Source: Thioclava sp. ES.031 (GTDB lineage Bacteria > Pseudomonadota > Alphaproteobacteria > Rhodobacterales > Rhodobacteraceae). Taken from it: DNA of 64,000 nucleotides. Position numbers and translations under genes: made by a program. Below are positions 17,596-24,909 of this stretch, piece after piece; within the stretch, counting starts at the first letter, position 1; each line of letters opens with the position of its first letter. Where the stretch lies: contig NZ_PDJO01000001.1 of the NCBI RefSeq assembly GCF_002563775.1, forward strand, positions 3,040,501 through 3,104,500. The letters run 5' to 3'. Below the pieces are notes generated by a model that did not search any database, had not been told where the DNA came from, and saw only the letters and a program-made list of their open reading frames with translations.

Positions 17596-19217
17596 GCGGC
17601 TATCCTTTGCTCAGCCCGGGCCCAGTTCCAGGGCAACAGATCCGGCACCCGGGAGGCGGTCGTGCCAGGCAACCGGACGAGGACATCGGCGAGCCAGGCC
17701 TGAGGGTCGACATCGTTCATCTTGGCGGTAACGATCAGGGAATACATGAAGGCGGCGCGGTCCCCGCCGCGCTCGGAGCCAGCGAAGAGCCAGGACTTGC
17801 GGCCAAGGGCGATGCCGCGCAGCGCCCGCTCCGCGGCATTGTTCGTCAGGCAGATCCTGCCGTCCTCGAGGAACCCGGTAAAGGCTGGCCAGCGCTCCGC
17901 CTTGAACATGTAGTCGATCGCCTTGGCGACCGGGTTGTGCTTCGACAGCCGGTCGCGCTCGGCACGCAGCCAGTCATGAAGCTCCTCGACCAGAGGCCGG
18001 GACAGCTGGTGCCTGGCCGCCTGCCGTTTTGCAGCCGTCAGCCCGTTGATTCCGCGCTCGATGTCGAAGATCGCGTCGATACGGGCCACGGCCTCCAGCG
18101 CGACGGGGGAGATATCATGGGCCGGCTTGCCCTTCCGGGCGTTCCCCTTGATGTCGGCGAGCTCGAAGAACTTGCGCCGGGCGTGGCTCCAGCATAGCGC
18201 AGACTCGACCGGCCCCGGGTCACGGTCGGCGCGGTAGAGGTCGTTGTAGCCCCCATAGGCATCGGCTTGCAGGATACCCTGCCATCCGGCGAGATGCCGG
18301 TTCGGGTTGGTCATTCCTCGGTCGCGGGAGAACTGGAACAGCGCGGCAGGTGGAGCCCCGCCGCCGAAGGGTCGGTCATCCCTGACATAGGTCCAGAGCC
18401 GGGCGGTTTTTGTCCCGCCCTTCGCCAACAGCGGCACTGTCGTATCGTCGCCATGCAAGCGGTCGCCATCCAGAACATGGGCACCGATCAACGCATGGAT
18501 CGGCTCCAGCGCGGCGGCGCAGGCGCCAACCTGGTCGGCGAGGGTCGACAGGCTGAGATCGACGCCTTCCCGGGCATAGCGTTCGGCCTGGCGATTGAGC
18601 GGCTGATGCTGTCCAAACTTCTCAAAGAGGATCGTCGCCAGCAGGTTCGGGCCAGCCCATCCGCGCGGCGTGGCGTGGAAGGGCGCCGGCGGTTGGCTGA
18701 TCTTCTCGCAGGTCCGGCAGGTGAACTTCTCGCGGACGGTCTGGATCACCTTCCACTGCCGCGGGATCACCTCCAACGTCTCGGTGACGTCTTCCCCCAT
18801 CTTCACGATGCGATCCGAGCCGCAGCAGGAACAGGCCGTGGGCGCCGCGATCACCACGCGCTCGCGCGGCAGATGCTCCGGGAAAGGCTTGCGCGCCGGG
18901 CGGCGACGTTTGAGCCCCGCGACGATCGTGGTCTTCGCCAGCTTCTCGGCGGCAATCTCGTCTTCGGTGGCCGCGGCTTCGAGTTCCTCGAGCTGCAATT
19001 CCATCTGGTCGATCAGTCGGGCGCGGCGTTCCGAGCTGTGGCCGTATTGCTCGCGTCGGAGCTTGGCGATCTCGAGCCGGAGATGCTTGATCATCGCCTC
19101 GGAGGTCGAGACCACCGCCCGGGTCTGCGCCAGCTCGCTCTCGGCGGCCTCGGCACGGGCCTCGGAGGCCGCGAGCGCGGCGCGCAATCTGGCAATCTCG
19201 GAAGCGTTGTTCGACAT
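17592..19217 (-). CDS. tnpC: IS66 family transposase
   Basis: The catalytic subunit of IS66 elements, 541 residues. The N-terminus is a leucine-zipper-like coiled coil (about 5-60), followed by the basic segment AGLKRRRPARKPFPEHLPR and a zinc-binding region with CSCCGSDR and CRTCEK. The DDE core includes LDGDRLHGDDTTVPLL, LQADAYGGYNDLY and the late Glu in CLTNNAAERALRGIALGRK. The ATG at 19217 is preferred; an in-frame TTG lies two codons earlier. All expected family parts are intact, so the element may still be active. The 3' end overlaps the passenger gene. Confidence 0.93.
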   Translation of the reverse strand: MSNNASEIARLRAALAASEARAEAAESELAQTRAVVSTSEAMIKHLRLEIAKLRREQYGHSSERRARLIDQMELQLEELEAAATEDEIAAEKLAKTTIVAGLKRRRPARKPFPEHLPRERVVIAAPTACSCCGSDRIVKMGEDVTETLEVIPRQWKVIQTVREKFTCRTCEKISQPPAPFHATPRGWAGPNLLATILFEKFGQHQPLNRQAERYAREGVDLSLSTLADQVGACAAALEPIHALIGAHVLDGDRLHGDDTTVPLLAKGGTKTARLWTYVRDDRPFGGGAPPAALFQFSRDRGMTNPNRHLAGWQGILQADAYGGYNDLYRADRDPGPVESALCWSHARRKFFELADIKGNARKGKPAHDISPVALEAVARIDAIFDIERGINGLTAAKRQAARHQLSRPLVEELHDWLRAERDRLSKHNPVAKAIDYMFKAERWPAFTGFLEDGRICLTNNAAERALRGIALGRKSWLFAGSERGGDRAAFMYSLIVTAKMNDVDPQAWLADVLVRLPGTTASRVPDLLPWNWARAEQRIAA

Positions 19218-19277
19218 GGCCAAGACCTACCATGCCGGCATCGGAAAGCCCATGCAAATAAGGTCGATGAGGCCAAT

Positions 19278-19628
19278 TTATCCCGCCTTTGCAGGGCGTT
19301 GGGTCCAGCGTGGATTGCGCCAGTCGATCCCCTCCAGAAGATAACCGAGCTGGGCCGCGGAGATCTGCACCGCCTCGCCGCTTCCACTGGTCGGCCAGAT
19401 GAACTTCCCCGCCTCCAGCCGCTTCGTATAGAGCGACATGCCCACCCCGTCGTGCCAGAGAAGCTTGACCAGCTCGCCCTTGCGCCCGCGAAAGCAGAAG
19501 ATCTCGCCGGCATGGGGATCGCGCCCCAGACCCTGCTGCACCGTCAACGCCAAGGTGTTCATACCGCGCCGCATGTCAGTCACTCCGCCCGCGATCCAGA
19601 CGCGCACCCCCGCCGGGAACGCGATCAT
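19278..19628 (-). CDS. tnpB: IS66 accessory protein TnpB (IS66 Orf2)
   Basis: This is the 116-residue IS66 Orf2-like protein needed for transposition of IS66 elements. Diagnostic segments are VWIAGGVTDMRRGMNTLA near the N-terminus, GEIFCFRGRKGELVKLLWHD in the middle, and RLEAGKFIWP toward the end. Its start overlaps the tnpA stop by 4 bp. Length and motifs are complete. Its molecular action in transposition is not well defined in the family. Confidence 0.92.
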   Translation of the reverse strand: MIAFPAGVRVWIAGGVTDMRRGMNTLALTVQQGLGRDPHAGEIFCFRGRKGELVKLLWHDGVGMSLYTKRLEAGKFIWPTSGSGEAVQISAAQLGYLLEGIDWRNPRWTQRPAKAG

Positions 19629-20050
19629 GACGGATCCAGGGCTTGCACGAGGCGCGCCAGCACCATCGGGTCAATCGTGGCCGCCACAGACAGGCGACGG
19701 CCATTCGCGAGGGTAATATCTGCCATCAGGACCTCGGCTGTCTCTGGCGTCGGAACCGGTGCAAACGGTCCGCCTTGATCCTCCGCTTCTTCAGGAGCGG
19801 CGATGGCCAACGGTGTGAACTGCGGTCGTGCATCGCCGCTCGTCAGCCTGCCTTCGCGGTATTGGCGACGCCAGCGCACCAGCAGGGTGCGGCCAATATC
19901 ATGACGCCGGGCTGTCTCGGCGACACGCCCTCTACCGCCAAAGCTTTCTTCAACGATGCGCACCTTCTCTTCATCCGTCCAACGCCGACGGCGCCCGGTA
20001 TCGGTGACAGAAAGGATCTCAATTTCGGGTCTGTATCTATGGTCGGACAT
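19625..20050 (-). CDS. tnpA: IS66 accessory protein TnpA (HTH)
   Basis: A 141-residue first gene of the IS66 operon. RRRWTDEEKVRIVEES and the following AETARRHDIGRTLLVRWRRQ make an HTH_Tnp_1-type DNA-binding domain (about residues 20-62); the rest is a linker and an alpha/beta tail containing ITLANGRRLSVAATID. Its start is about 40 bp inside the right terminal repeat, leaving room for a promoter in the IS end. It probably binds the IS termini. Confidence 0.92.
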   Translation of the reverse strand: MSDHRYRPEIEILSVTDTGRRRRWTDEEKVRIVEESFGGRGRVAETARRHDIGRTLLVRWRRQYREGRLTSGDARPQFTPLAIAAPEEAEDQGGPFAPVPTPETAEVLMADITLANGRRLSVAATIDPMVLARLVQALDPS

Positions 20051-20131
20051 AGCTCCGGACCTACGCCGCCAGCCTCAAGTCCGAAAGACGGTCCTCCCCG
20101 GAGCCTTACCTTGGACAGGATCTGGCGTAAT

Positions 20132-21285
20132 TTAAGCTACTCTTTGCACCTGCTGATCGGGTTGGTTGATATCATGTCTCTGCCAATAGACCAGCGCCGG
20201 TGGCTTGCCGCCGAGGGCTGAGTGAGGGCGCTGGTGGTTGTAGAAGGTCATCCATTTCCGGATCGCCGCCTTTGTCTCCGATCCTGTCTCCCAGGCATGC
20301 AGGTAGACGCATTCGTATTTCAGGGTTCGCCACAGCCGCTCGATGAAGATGTTGTCGAGGAATCGGCCTTTCCCATCCATCGAGATGCGCACGCCCGACC
20401 GGCGGAGCCGATCCGTCCAAGCGAAGGACGTGAACTGAGAACCCTGATCCGTATTCATTATCTCGGGCGGGCCGAACTTGTGGATGGCTTCGTTCAGCGC
20501 CTCGACACAGAAGTCGGCCTCCAGGGTGTTCGAGATCCGCCAAGACAGAACCTTGCGGGTGTGCCAGTCCATGATCGCCACGAGGTAGAGGAACCCGCGC
20601 CGCATGGGCAGGTAGGTGATATCCGAGCACCAGACCTGGTTCGGGCGATCCACCCGCAGACCTCGCAGCAGGTAGGGATAGGTCTTGTGCCCCTTCGCCG
20701 GCCTGCTTGTGTTGGGTTTCTGGTAAATCGGCATGAGCCCCATCAGGCGCATCAGTCGCCGTATCCGCTTCTCGTTCACCAGGTGGCCGTCGTTACGCAG
20801 GTGCCAGGTCATCTGGCGGACACCGAAGAACGGGGTCTCCAGGAACTGCTCGTCGATCTGCCGCATCAGGCCGAGGTTCTGTTCGGTTTCGCCCTTCGGC
20901 TCGTAGTAATAGGATGAGCGTGCGATCGACAGCAGCTTGCACTGCTGCCCAATCGACAGATCCGAATGGTTCGGCTCGATCATGCCACGCCTCACTTCCC
21001 GCCCCAAGGCTTCAGCTTTCGTTCCAAAAAAGAGTTGGCCACCGCCAGCTCCCCGATCTTGGCGTGGAGCTCCTTCACCTGCTCCTCGTCGATCTCGGGC
21101 TTCCTTCGGCCCCCGCGCTCGAACACGCCCGACGCGCCTTCGAGCAAGGCCCGCTTCCATTGATGGATCATCGTCGGATGCACCCCGAACCGGCTCGCCA
21201 GTTCGGCCGCTGTCTCTTCACCCTTCAGGGCTTCCAGCGCGACCTTTGCCTTGAACTCGGGCGCGTGCTGCTTGCGTTTCGACAT
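20132..21285 (-). CDS. IS3 family transposase OrfAB (programmed -1 frameshift)
   Basis: The fused transposase would begin in orfA and shift -1 at a run of six A on the plus strand (21026-21031; T6 in the mRNA sense) into the orfB frame. orfB holds the rve integrase core: Asp in VWCSDITYLPMRRG, Asp in IMNTDQGSQFTS, and Glu in NIFIERLWRTLKYE. The C-terminus is the usual NHQRPHSALGGKPPALVYW. After the shift the reading frame is open to 20132. An independent orfB start at 20983 (MIEPNHSDLS) is also possible. All catalytic residues are present, so the only damage to this element is the IS66 insertion near its terminus. Confidence 0.88.
20992..21285 (-). CDS. IS3 family OrfA (HTH/leucine zipper)
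   Basis: A 97-residue OrfA with the IS3 helix-turn-helix (EFKAKVALEALKGEETAAEL, then SRFGVHPTMIHQWKRALLEG) and a zipper-like C-terminal helix (EEQVKELHAKIGELAVANSF). Made alone it normally inhibits transposition; as OrfAB it guides the transposase to the ends. It stops 34 bases beyond the slippery T6 run, as expected for programmed frameshifting. Confidence 0.88.
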   Translation of the reverse strand: MSKRKQHAPEFKAKVALEALKGEETAAELASRFGVHPTMIHQWKRALLEGASGVFERGGRRKPEIDEEQVKELHAKIGELAVANSFLERKLKPWGGK

Positions 21286-21403
21286 CTCTGATCTCCTTCT
21301 CGTCGAAGATCAGCAGACTGCAAATCGTAGCTTATGTCAGTGTCCGAATTTCAGGGGGTAGCTCAGGATTCATGTTGTGAATCCAGCGTGGTAGCTGGCT
21401 GTC

Positions 21404-22336
21404 ATGAGCAGACCGACGCCCCCGACCTACAAGACCAGGAACTGGCCATCCTACAATGAAGCGCTCAAGCGCCGTGGCTCACTGACGATCTGGTTTGACC
21501 CCGAGATGAGCTGGGAGGCCGCGCCGACCGGCAGGCGCGGTCGCCAGCAGAGCTATAGCGACGCCGCGATTCAGACCTGCCTTTCGATGAAGGTGTTGTT
21601 CGGTATGGCTCTGCGACAGACGACCGGGTTCGTCGAGAGCCTGTTGCGCTTGGTCGGCCTTGAATGGGCGGTGCCCGACTTCAGCACGCTGTCTCGTCGC
21701 CAGAAGACCCTTGCCGTGAACATTCCGTATCGCAGCTCCAAGGGGCCGTTGCACCTTCTTGTCGACAGCACAGGGATCAAGGTCGAGGGTGAAGGCGAAT
21801 GGCACGCGCGCAAACAAGGCGGCCCAAAGCGGCGTGTCTGGCGTAAGCTCCATCTCGGGATCGACGAGCAAACATTGGAGGTTCGTGCCGTGGAGATCAC
21901 GGGAAGCAACATCGGAGATGCTCCGGTTCTGCCCGACCTGCTCGACCAGATCCCCGAGGATGAAGAGATCGGCAGCGTCACGGCAGACGGTGCCTACGAC
22001 ACCCGCAAATGCCATGACGCCATCGCCGAGCGTGGCGCTCATGCCGTCATCCCGCCTCGCCGGAATGCGAAGCCTTGGAAGACCGCCACCGCTGGCGCTA
22101 TCGCACGCAACGAAGCTCTGCGGGTATCTAAGTATCTGGGCCGCACCCTGTGGCGACGATGGAGCGGATACCACCGCCGGAGCCGCGTCGAAACCAAGAT
22201 GCACTGCGTGAAACTTCTGGGTCAGCGCCTCATGGCGCGGGACTTCGATCGCCAGATCGCGGAACTTCAGGTCCGCATCGCCATCATGAACGGCTACACC
22301 GCGCTCGGCATACCCGTCACGGAAGCTGTGGGATAA
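21404..22336 (+). CDS. IS5 family transposase (IS903-like)
   Basis: A 310-residue DDE transposase. The first Asp is in LLVDSTGIKVEGEGEWH, the second in SVTADGAYDTRKCHDAI, and the Glu in RRSRVETKMHCVKLLGQRL, with the conserved Y/R spacing of the IS4/IS5 superfamily. The N-terminus (WPSYNEALKRRGSLTIWFD) is that of DUF4372/IS903-like members. The ATG at 21404 is close to the junction where the IS3 element entered, so the nested insertion lies between the left IS end and this gene and has separated it from its native promoter. Confidence 0.93.
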   Translation: MSRPTPPTYKTRNWPSYNEALKRRGSLTIWFDPEMSWEAAPTGRRGRQQSYSDAAIQTCLSMKVLFGMALRQTTGFVESLLRLVGLEWAVPDFSTLSRRQKTLAVNIPYRSSKGPLHLLVDSTGIKVEGEGEWHARKQGGPKRRVWRKLHLGIDEQTLEVRAVEITGSNIGDAPVLPDLLDQIPEDEEIGSVTADGAYDTRKCHDAIAERGAHAVIPPRRNAKPWKTATAGAIARNEALRVSKYLGRTLWRRWSGYHRRSRVETKMHCVKLLGQRLMARDFDRQIAELQVRIAIMNGYTALGIPVTEAVG

Positions 22337-22390
22337 GTCCGTCCGGGGAAAGGGGAACCTCGGCCATCAACCGATTTGTGCAACAGAGCC

Positions 22391-22566
22391 CCTTGGTTTG
22401 CCGAAAACGTCGGCTGCCTCACGATGATCTCGGCAATATCTTGAAACCGGATAACTCTTTCCGCTCGACCAGCCCCAAGAATGCCATGAGGTTTTAGAAC
22501 GATGCGATTTGGAAAGAGGCGGACGAAAACACCCAACGTATCCAGCTCTCCAACAAGACCTTTCAT
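22391..22566 (-). pseudogene. 5' fragment of an unknown gene cut by the IS5 element
   Basis: A start at 22566 (GGAG six bases upstream) gives MKGLVGELDTLGVFVR and onward, then RIVLKPHGILGAG and VIRFQDIAEIIVRQ, which looks like genuine protein sequence with alternating beta strands. The frame runs directly into the IS terminal repeat at 22390 after 58 codons. The remainder of the gene is not found on the other side of the nest, which agrees with the missing target duplication there. Family not recognised. Confidence 0.45.
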
Positions 22567-22783
22567 AAAAATCTCCACGGCAAGGCGCAAAAGGACAGCA
22601 AGCCAGCCCTTCGGGGTTAATCAAGTTTTCAAATCACTCTGGGAGTTTTCTTGCCGCTTGCCAACTGGAACTTCTCCGAAATGCCGACGAGACATCATCC
22701 GCTCCGCAGTCTTAGCCTTCTGACCTGCCACGGGATTTCTCCTCCACCGTCGATTAGAGTCCGACCCAACTTGAGGACGGACA

Positions 22784-23248
22784 ATGAAGCGGACGAGGTT
22801 CACGGACGAGCAGATCATCGGCATCCTGGCCGAACACGAGGCAGGCGCGAAGTGCGCGGACCTGTGCCGCAAGCACGGCATGTCGGAAGGGACCTTCTAT
22901 AACTGGAAGGCGAAGTTCGGCGGCATGACGGTGCCGGAGGCAAAGCGGCTGAAGACACTCGAAGACGAGAACGCCACCCACAACCACATCTATCTCAGTT
23001 CGTTCTTCGACGCGTTCCCGCAGGACGCCATCGGCGGGTCGAGCAAGGCCCTTGCGGCAAAGCGCAATATCTTGGTGGACTGGGGAAGCCATGCGCCGAT
23101 CTCAACCGATCTGGACGGGCAGAAGAAGTTCTTCCGCGCGCGCAGCTAGGTCCGGGAATTCTTCGCGAAGAATGATGCAAAGCCCGGCGATGAGGTGCTC
23201 GTCGAAGAGGTCGCCCCCTATCGGTATCGCGTTTCAGTAAGGCGCTGA
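22784..23248 (+). pseudogene. IS3-type OrfA fragment fused to the tail of another gene
   Basis: Residues 1-65 (from MKRTRFTDEQIIGILAEHEA through EAKRLKTLEDENA) are the N-terminus of an IS407-like IS3 OrfA. From about 22979 the frame changes to unrelated sequence (HNHIYLSSFFDAFPQDAIGG and onward). It reaches a TAG at 23147-23149 and, read through, continues VREFFAKNDAKPGDEVLVEE to a TGA at 23246-23248. The tail looks like the C-terminus of a once functional protein with a Trp-to-stop change. The IS part has lost its orfB. I regard the whole as debris. Confidence 0.6.
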
Positions 23249-23335
23249 TCCGCGGCATTCGCCGATACCCAGAAACTCGAATGGGACCGGCATACTGCCG
23301 ATCCCGACCACCCCCAAGCGAGACACACAACCTCG

Positions 23336-23533
23336 ATTCAAACCGAGTTTTGCCATCACTCGATTGACACCACCTCCATATGTTATTAACATATTGAAAT
23401 GAAAGCTAAAAATCCTACCGCCCCAGCCATCTTTTCCGATAGCGCCAATGAAACAAGGGCCGGTGGCCCACGTATCACTCCTCGTGTGCTACACGCTGGA
23501 AAAACCGTAACACACGGTGTGACACACAGGCGC
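23336..23533 (+). repeat. 198-bp imperfect direct repeat, copy 1
   Basis: This aligns with 28456-28653 over its whole length with a constant offset of 5120 bp. The first 125 bp are nearly identical, the middle is diverged, and both end in GACACACAGGCGC. It contains a strong promoter-like sequence and the start region of the truncated integrase gene. Confidence 0.85.
23364..23392 (+). promoter_or_regulatory. Sigma70-like promoter in repeat copy 1
   Basis: TTGACA (23364-23369) and TAACAT (23387-23392) are spaced by 17 bp. The same sequence is conserved in the second repeat copy at 28484-28512. It would drive the truncated integrase reading frame. Confidence 0.55.
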
Positions 23534-23752
23534 GGCGGACCTCGCCTGTCCATTTCCCGAAAGCACCCGTTCTCGGCTGGCCCCTCCACGATGCGGCGCG
23601 GCCGGATCTTCTATTTCCGAAAGCGTCTGCCCCTCGCCGATGAAAATCGGGATTCAAACCATTTTTTGTGCATCTCCTTGCGCACCGATCTCCCAGCCGA
23701 TGCCGTGAAGCGCGCCGCTGCGCTGCTCGCGGTCTACGAGCAAAACAGCTCG
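23399..23752 (+). pseudogene. N-terminal fragment of a site-specific integrase
   Basis: The frame is open from ATG 23399. The part from 23591 reads MRRGRIFYFRKRLPL and later LCISLRTDLPADAVKRAA, the pattern of the N-terminal DUF6538-like/AP2-like domain that begins many proteobacterial tyrosine integrases. The frame is interrupted at 23753 by the end of an IS3-type remnant, so the core-binding and catalytic domains are missing. Together with the repeats at 23336 and 28456 this marks an old integration event. Confidence 0.6.
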
Positions 23753-23798
23753 TTCAGTGATCAGCCCCACCTAAGTTCAGTGATCAGCCCCACCTAAG
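23753..23798 (+). repeat. Perfect tandem duplication of a 23-bp IS end
   Basis: TTCAGTGATCAGCCCCACCTAAG is present twice head to tail (23753-23775, 23776-23798). The TGATCAGCCCCACC part is the left terminus of the IS3-type remnant to the right. Confidence 0.85.
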
Positions 23799-24618
23799 TG
23801 GTCCGGTTTGAGCGTTGGTGCATGACCGGCCTCGTGTCCATCGGGACAATGGTTTCCGGGGCTGGAGGGCGGCAGCCCAAGGCACTGTGTGGACGCCTCG
23901 TGTTGTAGTGTTTCCTTCATTGTTGGATCAGGATTTGTGCTTCTCGCAGGCTGTAGAAGACCTCCCCATTGAGGAACTCATCGCGGAACCTGGCATTGAA
24001 GCTCTTGCAGCATCCGTTCTCCCAGGGTGACCCAAACTCGATGTAAGCAGCCTCCGCGCCGACGACGGCAATCCAGTCCTGAACTGCCTGCGCCACGAAC
24101 TCCGGGCCGTTGTCTGACCGGATGTAGGCTGGCACCCCTCGCAGGATGAACAGGTCGCTCAGGGCGTCGATCACGTCACCTGAGTTCAGTTTTCGCTTCC
24201 CCCTGATCGCCAGGCACTCCCGACGGTGCTCGTCCAGAATGTTGAGAGTCCGGAAGACCTTTCCATCCTCCGTCCGGCAATGCACGACGTCATAGCTCCA
24301 GACATGGTTATGATACTCCGACCGCAAGCGGACGCAGGACCGGTCATTCAGCCAGAGCCGACCTTTCTTCGGTTGATTCATTGGAACCTTCAGCCCTTCT
24401 CGCTGCCACAGCCGTCGGATACGCTTGTCGTTGACCTCCCAGCCCGCATCTCTCAGCAGAGCCGCGATCCGACGATAGCCGTAGCGACCAAACTGGCGCG
24501 CCAGCTCGATCATGTCAGCGACCAGGCGCTCTTCATCAGCCCGACCCCTCGGTGGTTTGCGCTGCATCGAGCGATGCTGGTGCCGCACTCGGCAAGCCCG
24601 ACGTTCCGAGATGCCCAA
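23794..24618 (-). pseudogene. IS3-family OrfB with nonsense codon near the C-terminus
   Basis: The sequence from MGISERRACRVRHQHRSMQR through the rve core is well preserved: Asp in VWSYDVVHCRTEDG, Asp in YIRSDNGPEFVA, Glu region in RFRDEFLNGEVFY. After REAQILIQQ a TGA stands where the family has Trp; reading through gives RKHYNTRRPHSALGCRPPAP and a natural TAG at 23794. The lost tail is short, but the conserved RPHSALG box is in it. Confidence 0.75.
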
Positions 24619-24662
24619 CTCGTTGCGAACATGGTCGATACAGGCACGACGACGAGCGGGGC

Positions 24663-24797
24663 TCAGTAGTTTCGCTGACGCGGACCTTCGGTTCCCTTTG
24701 CGGCCTCCGCCAGGATCAACTTGTCCAGCGTCAGATTCGATACGGCTTTCCGCAGCTTCGTGACAATCTCTTCCGGCTTGTGTCGCTTCGTAGCCAT
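24663..24797 (-). pseudogene. IS3-family OrfA with internal deletion
   Basis: The 44-codon remnant joins the N-terminus MATKRHKPEEIVTKLR directly to the C-terminal KAVSNLTLDKLILAEAAKG. In intact relatives about 65 residues, including the second HTH helix and the zipper, lie between. The reading frame is kept, so the loss looks like a clean in-frame deletion of about 195 bp, perhaps between short CTGCG repeats. Confidence 0.7.
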
Positions 24798-24909
24798 TCT
24801 GATCCTCCGTTTTCCTAACATAACGGCGGCTCCCTTCATTGGTGGAGGATCAAAGGACGCGCATTCACGCTGTTCCAAACCGCCCTGCCCATGCGATGCT
24901 GACGCCAAG

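Larger units (their letters stand above)
16956..20109 (-). mobile_element. IS66-family element with pRiA4b ORF-3 passenger, innermost
   Basis: Ends read GTAACCATCCGG at 16956 and GTAAGGCTCCGG as the complement from 20109; the first 21 bases of each end match at 16 positions. The 8-bp duplication CTTGGACA flanks it exactly (16948-16955 and 20110-20117), as expected for IS66. It contains tnpA, tnpB, tnpC and a passenger gene, all on the minus strand with short overlaps. The insertion duplicated the last bases of the IS3 terminal repeat. Confidence 0.95.
16931..21365 (-). mobile_element. IS3-family element nested in the IS5 element
   Basis: Ends are a 25-bp imperfect inverted repeat beginning TGAGCTACTCCCC (16931) and TGAGCTACCCCCT (complement, from 21365), both ending in GGACA. 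It is flanked by the 3-bp target duplication GGA at 16928-16930 and 21366-21368. It carries orfA and orfB with a frameshift site and was itself split by an IS66 element 25 bp inside its left end. Confidence 0.92.
16902..22390 (+). mobile_element. IS5-family element (IS903-like group), outer shell of the IS nest
   Basis: An 18-bp perfect terminal inverted repeat, GGCTCTGTTGCACAAATC at 16902-16919, is matched by its complement at 22373-22390. The transposase lies at 21404-22336. Removing the nested IS3/IS66 block and one copy of its GGA duplication leaves about 1050 bp, the normal size of this group. The flanks (CACACATGC on the left, CCTTGGTTT on the right) do not form the 9-bp duplication expected for IS903-like elements. 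One side has therefore been deleted or rearranged after insertion, or the element arose by recombination between two copies. Confidence 0.9.
23781..24852 (-). mobile_element. Degenerate IS3-family element
   Basis: Ends are TGATCAGCCCCACC at 23781 and TGATCCTCCACCAA as the complement from 24852, a weak inverted repeat starting TGATC. It is about 1070 bp long, roughly 200 bp shorter than usual, which matches the internal deletion in orfA. orfB carries a nonsense codon. The element cannot move on its own. Confidence 0.7.

Noticed and set aside
18267..19778. 503-codon open frame opposite IS66 tnpC
   Set aside because: Shadow of the transposase genes; tnpC and tnpB motifs on the minus strand are unambiguous.
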